Assembly: GCF_036370855.1 (NCBI RefSeq)
Contig: NC_088099.1
Span: 29,346,501-29,410,500 of the forward strand
Reading direction: 5' to 3'
DNA: 64,000 bases
From: Dromaius novaehollandiae
Taxonomy: Eukaryota; Chordata; Aves; Casuariiformes; Dromaiidae
Part shown: one piece after another, positions 36,547 to 47,368 of the stretch
Layout of the letters: every line of letters starts with the position of its first letter
How positions within the stretch are numbered: position 1 is the first letter of the stretch
Program-made: the position numbers and the translations under genes
Notes under the pieces: model-generated
The model's input: only the letters and a program-made list of their open reading frames with translations
Database searches by the model: none
Told to the model about the DNA's origin: nothing

Positions 36547-39095
36547 CCACCTCCTGTCACCTCGTGCCAAAACACAATCCCCAGACAGCTGTTTTTTCTG
36601 TATCTACCTGAGGCCAAGGAGACATAGATCCTACATAATACAGCCTGGCACACAGACTGACTAGGGCAGATTACTGACTAACCATTTATTTTTACCTGAA
36701 AGAAGCTAGCAACATGTGCAGGTCAAATTGTCTCCGCTTTTTGCACCACAGCCTAGAAGGCTGCTTTCCTGACACTACGAAACAACTGCTGCAAATCAAA
36801 CCTTCAAAAGTGCCCTCGTCCATTCTCCAAACCACTTACCTTTGATTATTTCTAGTTCCACCACATAGTCCGTCCTATCTCGAGGCCGTGGGACAAAAGC
36901 CAGGAGTCCTACAGTGCAACTGCTCACTTAATTCCTTGGGTGTCTTCCCTGCTGATACATAGCAGAGATTGGCAACTAATCTATATATAGCCGAGCCCCA
37001 CAGGCTAGACACAATGGCTGCATTCAGCGTGCATGCATGATGATGTCAGCAGTGGCTCTTTAATTGCATCATGGGAAGTGAGGGGAGAAAAGAATTGCAG
37101 GAGAAAGCAAGGGGGCCCCTGGCCCCTCCACTTTACATAATTTCCTTCACCGCCAGATGGGAAGGCATGGGAATGCCGTCCCTGCATCTCGGCAGCTCCT
37201 TCCCCTCAGCCTGGCACAGCCACATCTGTTTCCCCGGTTTCCTACGCCTCTGATCTTCTTCACCTGCCCGCACCCCACCATCTTGGGAGAGCTTCCTGAG
37301 ATGCTGCTCCCGCCATTGGATTTGGCTTCCTGAGGCTCACTCCCTCCTTCCTTATTTTTACTTTGCTGGTTTGCAGACGCATCCAAAGGGTGGTAGCTCT
37401 GAAGCCCTGAGGAAGGGTAGGGTCTGCACTGCCGAGCCCCGCACAACCCCCATAGCCGCTTTTATTTAAACAAATGCGCATCTGTACTGTGAGGCAGCAG
37501 TTCACAAAAGGGGCTGTCAGGCTCAGCGCAACGCCACAGCTCTGGGGCTAGCGAACAGGAGACGCACAAACTTTGCTTCCCAGTAGCCATCCGTCATAGT
37601 AAATGTATGCGTTTTTCATTTGAAAGGAGAGACGACACTCTGCTCTAGTAACCGGGAAAGATATTCAGCGGCACAGAGTTCCCCTGCTTGAGACCTTCGA
37701 CGCCAGGCAAAGCTGGGCATCCGGGGCCAACGGTTTTAAAATTTCCCTGACTCGTTGCCTTCCCTTTAAAGTCCTCGCTCCTGCCAACAGTATCTATGGT
37801 ATCCTCCAGTTTAAGAAAGCTTCCCTTTGTCTTATTCCCTGGCCTGTTTATAGCTCCTGTGGCAGAGGTATATTGGAAAGGATTTATACCAATAGGCGCA
37901 CGGCACTTCTGCGCACAGAAGCGAGGCGTGCTGCAAAGGGACATTTAATAGCTTCCGAGAAACCTGAGGTTCCTTGGGGCACATTTTCTGGGAGGAGGCT
38001 CTAACCCAGGGGGATGGAGTCGTGTGTTTTCCCAGCGGCACGTGAGAGGGGCTTTGTGTTGTGACATGAGTAATTGGCTGCCTTTGTAAGTGCACTTTTA
38101 CAAGGGGCTGCACGGGTGCCGCCGGGGTCCCACGTAGGAGAGATGACAGCCCCTGTGTAGCGCTGGGGACCTCCGGCCGCTCCCACAGCCGGGGGAAACT
38201 GCCCAAGCAAGAGCTTCTCAGCTCCCTCATGGAGCAGCGAGGAGGAGAAAGGCCCCTTCGCGGGGCACGGCACGCTCCCCGAGACCTCGCAGAGGAGCCG
38301 GGATCTGAGACTCCAACCTCTTGCATCTCCGGCAAGCTCACAAATGCCTCATCCTGTAACCTGAGTCTGGAGCAACTCCATGGCAGAAGGTAGCAAAAGC
38401 TTCCTCTGAGTCCATCTTACAGCTTTGCCTACAGGAAAGACAATTATAACCATAATAAATACTCAAGGGAGCCAGACGCTTCAATTCTCACCCTGTGTGC
38501 CTGCTTGTTCGCTCTCGTAAAGGAGCATATTACTACTGCATGTACTGTCACTACCAATGTCTGTTTCAACATATAAAACCCTGCACATTTGAGGTCCAGA
38601 TTAGCTCAAAGCGTTTCCTCCTGAGGCCGTTGCAGAAATACCACGAGTTTTCTCTCTCAGCATTGAAGCTGCATCTCTGGAACTGACCTGCCTCGGTCAG
38701 AGCAGCCACAGTAGAGAGCAGCACCTGAATACAGGTCAGGATTAGTGCTACGCTTGCTCATACATGACACAAAATCATCTGAAGGCATGTCCCACTGTCT
38801 CCAGGCCACAGTTTGCCAACACTTACGGAGTAACATTCCACGGCCCTGGGAGAGAAGCGGTCTGACTTGGTCCACAGGGCAGTCACAAGGAGGCACGAGG
38901 GGCTGGGCAGCATATGAACGCAGCCAGCCTTAAGATATAGATGATATCTCCTCGCAAACAGCTGAAGGGCTTGAAGATATTAGCAGCCCTCTGGATAGGC
39001 TATACAAGCGCCTCATCTTTTCCCGCACAAGGTCAGCCATCGTCGTGCTGCAGCACGTTAGGGGACACTCACACGTCCCATTTTAGGGGCTGAAC

Positions 39096-39118
39096 GGGGG
39101 GGGGGGGGGGGGGGGGGG
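39096..39118 (+). repeat. G23 homopolymer
   Basis: There are 23 consecutive G residues, preceded by AAC and followed by TTTGG. Such a run can form G-quadruplexes and is a common site of sequencing and assembly length error. Confidence 0.9.
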
Positions 39119-41920
39119 TTTGGTAATGAATAGCCGAGGGTGCCAGGGCTTCCAGCTCCTGCAGCCAGATCTGGAGGGGAACAGCTGCCCACTCCCTGAG
39201 TTTACACAGCTGCGGGGAAGCATTAGCAGCTGACAAGTTATTCTCCCTTAAGCGTTAGCGTATACCACCTCTAGCAGTTAAAAGCACTCCCCCAAATGAG
39301 TAAAAGGATACTGTGGATAGGAACAAGAAGGAAGGTAAGGGTGACTTTTGAGTTACAGCTCAGTTAACAGTGCAGAGAGGATAAATGCTAACTGAGGTAT
39401 GGGAGCAGCAGCAATGTCATGAAACAGGAGACTAATAACAAAACATTTTTAATTATTAGCCCATAATGTTGGCACCTGCTTTCCACCTCCAGCTGCTCAG
39501 AGCTTGTATTTCTTGACCTGTGGAGCAAGTTTACAAGACATATCTACTCTGCCAAGCCTTCTCTTGAAGGGAGAAGTGATCTAATGGGACATTTCTTTCA
39601 AGCTGAGTCTGAGAGCCTTTAAAACACATGTAAAAACTGATGCTGGAGAAGTATTACGAAGTCCAACATCCAGTCAGTGAAGTCACTTCCATGTGTCCCA
39701 AAACCTGGATTTAGACCATGCTTAAGGGTAGGCATCAAGTTTGAGAGCCCGGACAGGGTTAGGGCAGTCAGGGTGAGAAGAACAGACATTTGCATCTTCT
39801 GGCCTTAAGCCTGTCCTGGGAGGCAATAGTTGCACTCTCATCATCAGAGAATAAAGCCAACACAGGTACTTAGTCTAACGGGAGATTTGATTGAACAGAT
39901 GATGAATGCAGAAGAGATTTGAGAAGTCTGGAAGAGGAAACTGAAGTTCTACAGATAGCCATTGAGGAGTAAAGGTGTTAAAAGTCCTTGTTATGCTAAA
40001 TCACACTAAATAGTTAGAACAGGACAATTTTCAGCCAGGATTTCTGAAAGGAATAAGAATGAATCATGAGGCACAGAAAAGAAATGTCACTTACTTACCT
40101 CTCAGGTGTATACAAAGTGGTAGGAGAGCTAGAGGGAGACTAAAGCACAAGAGGTGCCCTGGGAGACTCTATAGTTACAAGCAAAAAACCTTTACTTTGG
40201 CACATCCAAAAATGACACCTCTGCATCAACAGCCTGTAGAGCTCTGTGCCGCTGGGGAAGAGGGTAGGGTTTTGCTTCTCTCTAGGAATGGAGAGTGGAA
40301 GACCAATCCCTAAACCTGTCTCTGGCCTTAAAAGCAATGTCAGCTGTTGGAGTGCAAGACCCCCGCTTTCCAAAAGCAGCCCTCCAGGGGTGTAAGGCTA
40401 CAAAGTTAAAAACACACCAACAAGCTCTATAGATTTTGTTGTACAAGTGTATAGGGGGAAGCGATCTCTGTTCCCCTCTGGATCCCGTCACATCTTAACA
40501 AGCACATCTTTAAACTCAAGGTGACCCTGCTGTAGGGGAGATGGATGGGTGGAGGAGGCAGTGTCAAGAGCTTGAATTAATATGCTGTGCAAGCTAGTTC
40601 CTGATGATTTATACTGTAGGGACAACACTTACTGCTTCTTTGCTCCCCAGCCCTCTACCCTGCTCCAGATCCAACATACCATATAGGAGCAACAAAAAGC
40701 TCAGCAACACATGCAGAAAGTTTAACTTACTACTGTACTTCTAATGGATCCAATGACAGATATACGGTTGAGCAAGAGTCAGTATGCAAGAGCAGGCATG
40801 GCAAATTTGGAATCTGAGGCAAATTTAGAAGTTTGTGCTTGCAAGAGGAAAAATGAGAAAAGGAAGGAGAAAAAAAAAAGCACAAATCAGAGCTAAAGTG
40901 GCTGGACTTAACTGGTGCAGTTGTCTGTGTAGTCTAACTGTGCTGAAAGCCAAAGAAAAGATGGATATTCCTCTGAGTGTCATGAATAAGTTGCTAACAC
41001 TGAGCTAAAAAACAACAAAACCTTCCTGTCTTTCATTTATCCAGGACTATTTGACAAATGTGAAATCCCCAAAGACTATGCCAGCATCAAGGTCTTGCCT
41101 ATGCTTTTGCCTGCAGAGAGCTCTGTTGGAAGTGCTCCCTTCACACATCGATCTGCCAGTTGAGTTTATCAGCCTAGGAGACCAACGATCCACGTAGGAT
41201 GCGGTGCTGTGCCTCGTCACTCTTGGTAACTGTTAACAAACAAAAACGGAAGGGGATTCCTGAGGATGACAGGACAGGCAGAGTTGTAGATCTTTATAAG
41301 CACTAGAAAATACTATGCAGAAATGATCAACTGCTATCCTGGCTTTTTATGTCTGCAGACTTTTTTCAGGATAGCATGACTGGAGATGGGAATATTTTCT
41401 GAGGCTTGACATGCAAAACAGCAACAATGATAACCAAAGTTTGGTCCTGTATGTTTATTATTACCAGTGCATGTTCAAGGATTGAGTCACCAGCTACTCA
41501 GCTACTTCTGTTCGCAAGCCCAACCTGCTCTGAGCTGGCACGCTGCCTTAGTGCTGCATGTAACAGGGCAAAATTATCTGGCTGCTGGACCATTTTACAC
41601 AGGTGGTATAGGGGAGAGCTCCTTATGTTTGCTTCTAAAATTACAGTAAAATATCTCCAAACCCACAATTACTGTACCTGGTTCTACTTAACAAAGCTTT
41701 TAACCTTCAGACCCCAGGCTTTTCCAGCTGTATTGCTTTTGGCAGGAACACAGTTCGTTTGTCCTGTAGTGCTGCTGGTGGAAAGCAGATGCTTTCCTTC
41801 AAGCAAACGAAGCTTCTCAGTACGGACAGTGGAAAGCACATCCCGACGTTTGAAGCAGATGCTAGAGAGTGACTCAGGTGCAGTCTTCTGTCCCAGTGTC
41901 CTATTTTACACTGAAATAAA

Positions 41921-41932
41921 GGGGGGGGGGGG
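41921..41932 (+). repeat. G12 homopolymer
   Basis: Twelve G residues are followed by AGGGAG. Simple sequence; the length may be unreliable. Confidence 0.9.
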
Positions 41933-44660
41933 AGGGAGAAAAAAATACATTTAAATGCACAGTTCAGCTGCAGTAGCTGGACAGTTAGTCAAGGGCAGAC
42001 AAATACAGATTTTTCCAACTAGATGGAAGTTGGCCTGTATCATCAGAGGTATTTCGATGCTAGTTAGGTGTCTCTGAAGATCTGGGCCATTGCGTCCAGA
42101 TTTTAACATTATCCAAATCTTTTAACATTCAATATTTTAACACAGCTATGATGTGATCACGACACCATTATGATTTTAACACAGTTTCAATGATGCACTT
42201 GCCTATAGAACAAACTTTATATGGTTTCAAATTCAGGCTAGCAACAGCATATGAATGGAGGACAAAAGAAAGATGAGAGAAATGGGAGGGAAAAATACTG
42301 GAGAGAAGGCAATAAATGAGAGAAACCTCACCAGAGTAACACAAAGGCAAACGAGCGGAGAATGCAGAGAAATGCCTCAAACACTCACGTAAGCAGTAAG
42401 ATTTCATTTCTTTGACACTGAGAGACAATAGTCCTGCTAACCGGGATAGCTATTGTTCTTTTGTTTTTAAAAAATAAAAGGGGTAAATGCGAGGTACTAG
42501 CTTCCCAGGGAAAAATTATGAAAATAAATTCTCATCCTGCTGTCTACCGAGGAACCTGAAGATTCTCATACTTCATCTATCGCTCTTGCGCTGTTACTCA
42601 CCAGCATGTTCGTCGGGCTAAACAACAAATGAAATATATCGAGGCCTTGTTCTATCTGAGGAGAGCTAAGAGATTTTTTTTAAAAATAGAACGAGTTAAT
42701 TGGATCTAAAAACATCAAGTCAACGTGCTAAGCAGAAAAATGCACAATGCTAGCTGCTGTGTAGGTGAGCACACAAGTGCTCCAGTGGCTAACGTTTCAG
42801 AACTGAGTGCAATATTGGTATATTCCGTTCAGCTGTATTTAAGTGTTTTTTCACAATGAAGATAGAAAGACATCCGTAATCAAAACAAGCCACTAAATGT
42901 TTCATTCCTTTGCAAGGTGGTGGAAGGAGGAGAAAAGAAGACCTTAAATTTAGAAAGACAGAGGTGCTCGAATATGAGGATGATAGCTGGAGAATAAGGA
43001 CCCACTGTTCAGAGACACTGACTTGCTTATAGGCTTTTACAAGCTCAGGGAGGTGTAAGCTGTGAGCCATAAATGAGGTCCAGGAGCTTTGGCACAAATA
43101 CAGTGGATCTTGTCAGCAGCAAGGACCTTCCTCAGCATATAGTTAGCCTCGTGAACCTGTTAGAGCCACTTGAAGCATGGAAGCACAAAATTTCCCTTTT
43201 CAGCCCGTTAGCTGAAAAGCAAACAGCTGTCGCAGGAGAAGGCAGGGGTGTCAGATATGCCTGGAGACACACATCTGGGGATTTCTGCCCAATTTCAGTA
43301 TTTCTGAACGCAGATGATGACGGTTTCTATTGAGGGAGCTGGTGGAAAATGTTATCTGGGAAACTCAAGCAGATCAACTGTGCTTTTGTTGTCCAGGGAG
43401 TTACTGTTCTTCACAACTAACTGGCTTCATCTGGAAAAGGACAAGCACTACAGCATCATAATCCTCTGCAACAACCACAGTACAAATAAACAGAGTTGAG
43501 TCAAGGCTCGATGATTTTTTTTTAACCTTTGCTAATCAAAGCTGTGGTGGGTTTCACTTGCATGCTCAAATGTGAACATATGCATATGTAATATAAAGAG
43601 CACAGCCCCTGAGCCAAATCCTTTACTGATATATAAGGCAAGTTCCCAGCTTAATATACTACCACAGAGGGGCATAATAAATATTCACGCTTTTTTATAA
43701 CTTAATGCACATTAGTTGCCCCACTGGCTTCATCACCTATTCCTGTCGCTTGGTCTGGCATAAGGACATTTGCACTCTTGAGTTTCTCTGTTCTCAGAAA
43801 GGCTTTTGGAGACACCCTCACTATTCAGTACCTGCCAGCAAAAGACATTTTTATTTTAAAATTTAAGTAAGTGCGTAATTATTTGTATGTCTAAGGCCCA
43901 AGCAGAGGAGAAGCATCATTTAGTATGTTTCAACAACCCGCTTTTCTTTTCTGTGTTTTTCCTTGCTTATTATCATTTGCTGTTAGATCTTTATAAATAC
44001 TCATTTGTTTTGAGTTTATTTTGCTTAGATACAACACTTTCAGTTACTGTTCTGAATGCACCCTTCCCTACTTTCAGTATTTTGCTTTCCACTCCCTAGG
44101 CCAATGTCGTGCTTTTAAACTTTTCAGTATTTCCAGTCTCCTTGATAAGGGCAAAATACCACGCATCCTTGTTTGCTCATACAACCCATACTGAAACGAG
44201 AGGTTGGCCATTCACTCGCTCTGAGCTACTGCTGCAGCTGAAACTTTGCTTTCAGCAGCTTAGGAGCGTTGCGTTAAAACAAAATAATTGTGTTTTTCTC
44301 TGTAAGTTTGGTTTTGCAACCAAACAACGGGATCAACGCTAGTTTTTGCTAACTTCATCGCGTCAGTTTAAGGGAGAGGAAACGCCTGTCCCTGCCACCC
44401 TCCCGTGCAAAGCAAAACCAGCAGCGCGGAGGGGCAGGAGAACCGGCGCGAGAAAACAATTAACCGAGCGGTTTGACGCCGAGCGCGTCGCGAGCGCCCC
44501 GGAGCCCCCGCCGAGCGGCCGGAAGGCGCCCCCGAGCCTCGAGAGCGGGAGAGACCCCGGCTGCGAGCCGCCGGGACGCGCCCAGCCGCGGGGCGCCCGG
44601 CGCCGGGGGGCGATGCGCGGCGGCGGCCGGGGGGGCCGGTGTTTCCTGCCCCGCCGCCCC

Positions 44661-44720
44661 GGCGGAAGTCAGCCCGCGCCGTCGGAGCTTAAAAGGCTCC
44701 CGCCCGCCGCGCCGCCCCAG
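44661..44720 (+). promoter_or_regulatory. Candidate TRIM71-locus core promoter
   Basis: GGCGGAAGTC (44661-44670, ETS-like) precedes TTAAAAG (44689-44695, TATA-like). A pyrimidine-A initiator-like CCCCAGTGC follows about 28 bases downstream, predicting a transcription start near 44719. This is an arrangement of motifs only. The true start could instead lie closer to the coding exon. Confidence 0.35.
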
Positions 44721-44892
44721 TGCCCGGCGGCCGCAGCGGGGCCAGAGCAGCGCCGCCGCCAGCGCCGCGGGCCGCGCCGGGCCATGCGCTCCCCCGCGCC
44801 CTGAGGCCAGGGCCGGGCGGCCCGGCTCGCCGCTCCGCAGCGCGATGGCTCTCCGCGGATCCTACGCCGCCCGGGACGGCGCTGCCGCATCA
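44719..44892 (+). other. Candidate non-coding leader exon
   Basis: The segment runs from the predicted start to a good splice donor (CATCA|GTGAGTAA, intron from 44893). It contains two short upstream frames: ATG at 44784, closed after six codons, and ATG at 44845, open for 16 codons to the donor. It could be a 5' leader exon of TRIM71 or the first exon of a separate transcript. TRIM71 in mammals is normally annotated with the coding start in exon 1, so this is speculative. Confidence 0.25.
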
Positions 44893-45672
44893 GTGAGTAA
44901 TTCCTGCTAATTCACCCCCCGGGGCCGGTGGGCTCCGGCTCGGCGGGTCGCGGGGGAGGCGGGCGCTTTGCTTCTTTTGCTGCTGCTTCTCCCCCCGCTT
45001 CTCCCCCCCCCTCTTCGGGTTTTATATTATTTTTGTTTTCTCAATAAAACACCACGCGAAGAGGCGAGATGACAAAGGAAATGTGATCCTAGGCGCTGCA
45101 GGGGCTCAGAGCGAGCGAGAACCGGAGAGGAGGAGGAGGGGGCGAGCGTAGCGCTCTCGGATAGCATTGCACAGCGGCTCCAATTTGTGCGAGCGAATAT
45201 AATACACCCCCCATGAATAATTCAGGGCGGCCGGCGGGGACCTGCCGCTGCTCCTCTGCCCGGCCGCGGCCGCAGCGGCGTGTGCGAGCCGCGCCGAGCC
45301 CGCGGCGCTGACCCGGCCGCCGACGAGCGAACCGGGCTGGGCCGAGCCGCCCCGCCGGGCACCGCGTGCGGCAGGGCGGCTGCGAGCTCGGCGCTGCGCT
45401 CCGGAGAGCCGCAACAAGGCGTCCAGAGCAGCCCCGGGGGCTGCCCTCGCTGGCCATCCCCGGAGCCGGATCCCTTTTCTTCCCTTCCCATCTCCTCCTC
45501 CTCCTCTGTGTCCCGCCAGCGTGAGGCTCTAACGCTGGGGTGGGCATCAACGCCGCCCTCCATCCCCACCCCCCAGTCATGCGGTGGTGGAGCAGGCGTC
45601 GGCGGGGGAGGACTGGAGCCGGAGAAGTCTGCCTGGCCACTGTGTTTCAGTGCCTCTCTCTCTCCCTCCTAG

Positions 45673-46075
45673 AGCTGCCCTGGATTGCAAAACCGGGGAG
45701 GGGGAACTGAACCGAGATTTCCCCTTCCCCCCCGACAAGCACAGGTTTAAAGGCAAAGAGGAGGAGGAGGAGAAAAAAAACAACCCCAACGCCCCAAGAA
45801 GACAGAGTGAAACTTGAGTTTAAGCCGGCTTCCCCCGCCCGCGTCCTGCCGGCTCAGCCCCTCCGCGCCCGGCCGGGGCCTTGCACTGCCGCCCCGAGCC
45901 CTCCTCCGGCCCCGCGACCCCGAGCCCAGCCCGGCGGACGGAGGCGCCGTCCCCGCTGGATGCGGGGGGGAGCAGGCGATTGGCGCCCATGCACTTTCTG
46001 TTTAGGAGGAAGACAAGTAACCAAGCCACGTTGTCAAACTGCTGACCCAAGGGGGACATGAGAAGACTGTGTCAG
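45673..46075 (+). other. Candidate second leader exon
   Basis: The left edge is a strong acceptor (CTCTCTCTCCCTCCTAG ending at 45672) and the right edge is a donor-like GTCAG|GTATAG (intron from 46076). The enclosed sequence has no long protein frame with a known match. Together with the acceptor at 46492-46493 it would allow a spliced 5' leader. This is inferred from splice-site appearance only. Confidence 0.2.
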
Positions 46076-46093
46076 GTATAGACTGATCTGGGG

Positions 46094-46355
46094 ATCGATA
46101 CAATTTGTCTAATGCAACGGGGGATCGGGGGTTAAGTACACGGCGGGGAAGAGAGGATCCATTTGCTGAGAGGGAACGGGACGGCTACACCTTGATACCA
46201 AAAATACAGTCCCGGCAGCAGCGAAGTACGAGGCGAGGATCCAGCTCCCTGCAGACCGCCGGATCGATGATACCGTATTTGCAAAACCGGCCCATCGATC
46301 CCACTTGGCAAAAGGACTGATCGATGCCAGCTCGCTCGTAAGCCGTTTGCAAAAC
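46094..46355. promoter_or_regulatory. ATCGAT motif cluster upstream of TRIM71 start
   Basis: Four exact ATCGAT hexamers occur at 46094-46099, 46263-46268, 46294-46299 and 46320-46325. A 10-base direct repeat TTTGCAAAAC lies at 46278-46287 and 46346-46355. The block is markedly less GC-rich than the island around it. ATCGAT is the core recognised by CUT-homeodomain factors of the ONECUT/CUX type, so a dense regulatory element is plausible. Which factor binds, if any, cannot be told from sequence. Confidence 0.45.
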
Positions 46356-46491
46356 TACCTTCTCCCCTCTCGGCTCTGAGCGCTCCCCGCCGCCTCCTCC
46401 CCCCGACACCCTTTTTGGGGCGAAGGGGGCCCACACGTGTCCCCCCCTCCCCCCCAGCACGCCCTCCTCCCTCCCGCCCCCTGCCCGCGCC

Positions 46492-46493
46492 AG
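46492..46493 (+). other. Candidate splice acceptor just before the TRIM71 start codon
   Basis: A pyrimidine-rich tract (about 46441-46490) ends in GCGCCAG, 11 bases before the ATG at 46505. It would serve as the 3' splice site if the leader is spliced. A second, weaker AG is at 46456-46457. Confidence 0.3.
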
Positions 46494-46504
46494 GCCCGTC
46501 GCAA

Positions 46505-47362
46505 ATGGCTTCGTTTCCCGAGTCGGACTTCCAGATCTGCCCGCTGTGCAAGGAGATGTGCGGCTCGCCGGCCCCCCTCTCCTCCAACTCCTCCACCTCG
46601 TCGTCCTCCTCGCAGACCTCCAGCTCCTCCGCGGGCGGCGGCGGCGGCTCCTCCTGCGGGGGCCCGCCGCGGCGGCTCCACGTCCTGCCCTGCCTGCACG
46701 CCTTCTGCCGCCAGTGCCTGGAGGCGCAGCGGCACCCCGGCGCGGGGGACGCGCTCAAGCTGCGCTGCCCCATCTGCGACCAGAAGGTGGTGATCTCGGA
46801 GCCCTCGGGCATGGACGCGCTGCCCTCCTCCAACTTCCTCCTCAGCAACCTGCTGGACGTCGTCGTCGTGGCCGCCGCCGCCGACGAGCAGAAGAACGGC
46901 CGCGCCGCCGCCGCCGGCCCCGCCGCCGGCTCCGGCGCGGGCGGCGGCGGCGGCAACAACCGCCACCACGGCCGCCCGCCGCCGCCGCACCGCGCCGGCT
47001 CCTCGCCCGCCGCCGCCGCCGCCTCCGCGCCCCCCTCGACGCCCGCGGCGGCGGCGGGCGGCGGCTCGGCGGCGCTGCTGCTGCGGCGGCCGCACAGCCG
47101 GCAGGGCGAGCCGCGCTGCAGCTCCTGCGACGAGGGCAACGCGGCCAGCTCCCGCTGCCTCGACTGCCAGGAGCACCTGTGCGACAACTGCGTGCGGGCG
47201 CACCAGCGCGTCCGCCTCACCAAGGACCACTTCATCGAGCGCTTCGCCGCCGCCGGCCCCGCCGCGCCGCTCGCCCTCAGCCCGCCCTACCCCGCCGCGC
47301 CCTACAACATCCTCTCCGTCTTCCCCGACCGCGCCAGCTACTGCCAGCACCACGACGACGAG
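46505..47362 (+). CDS. TRIM71: TRIM71 (LIN-41) first coding exon, partial
   Basis: This exon gives 286 codons, phase 0 at its 3' end. TRIM71 is a TRIM-NHL protein: a RING E3 ubiquitin ligase and mRNA-binding repressor active in embryonic stem cells and early embryos, and a classic let-7 target. Here the C3HC4 RING uses C12, C15, C63, H65, C68, C71, C88 and C91, with a 47-residue Ser/Gly-rich insertion between C15 and C63 that is characteristic of this family. A linker of about 100 residues rich in Ala, Gly and Pro (about 119-204) precedes B-box 1 (C205, C208, C218, C221, C226, C229, H233, H242). B-box 2 begins with C280 and H283 and is cut by the intron. The start is the first in-frame ATG and opens with the family-typical MASFPE; +4 is G but -3 is C, so its context is mixed. 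The exon ends GAG|GTGAGT. The frame stays open past the donor to 47905, but that part is intron. The later B-box 2, coiled-coil, filamin and NHL exons lie beyond the window. Confidence 0.95.
46860..47090 (+). repeat. GCC/GGC trinucleotide-rich linker-coding tract
   Basis: Repeated GCC, GCG, GGC and CCG codons encode several short poly-Ala, poly-Gly and poly-Pro runs between the RING and B-box 1. The low complexity makes repeat-length variation and sequencing error likely. It stays in frame with both zinc-binding domains. Confidence 0.8.
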
Positions 47363-47368
47363 GTGAGT
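47363..47368 (+). other. TRIM71 exon 1 splice donor (GTGAGT)
   Basis: GAG|GTGAGTCC follows the Asp-Asp-Glu at the start of B-box 2 and matches the consensus donor closely. It leaves the coding frame in phase 0. A second GAG|GTGAGT lies at 47681-47690. Confidence 0.9.

Larger units (their letters stand above)
36547..44349. other. Intergenic, no gene seen
   Basis: No supported exon. The longest frame, 182 codons at 41406-41954 (plus), has no domain and runs into a G12 homopolymer at its end, so it is probably chance. A moderately CpG-rich segment lies at 37900-38340. Long G runs at 39096 and 41921 are listed separately. A perfect 14-base palindrome with POU-type half sites lies at 43576-43589. 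Confidence 0.5.

Noticed and set aside
41406..41954. 182-codon plus-strand frame
   Set aside because: It runs into a G12 homopolymer at its end and has no domain; likely chance.
1..44349. Terminal exons of the expected upstream neighbour (CNOT10 in the mammalian gene order)
   Set aside because: I found no frame that I could match to CNOT10. The neighbour probably lies outside the window, but a protein-to-genome search would be needed to exclude small exons.
46132..47353. Antisense open frames of 367 and 332 codons across the TRIM71 exon
   Set aside because: They overlap a well-supported exon in the opposite strand, consist of low-complexity Arg/Gly/Ala/Glu sequence, and are expected where GC-rich DNA lacks stop codons.
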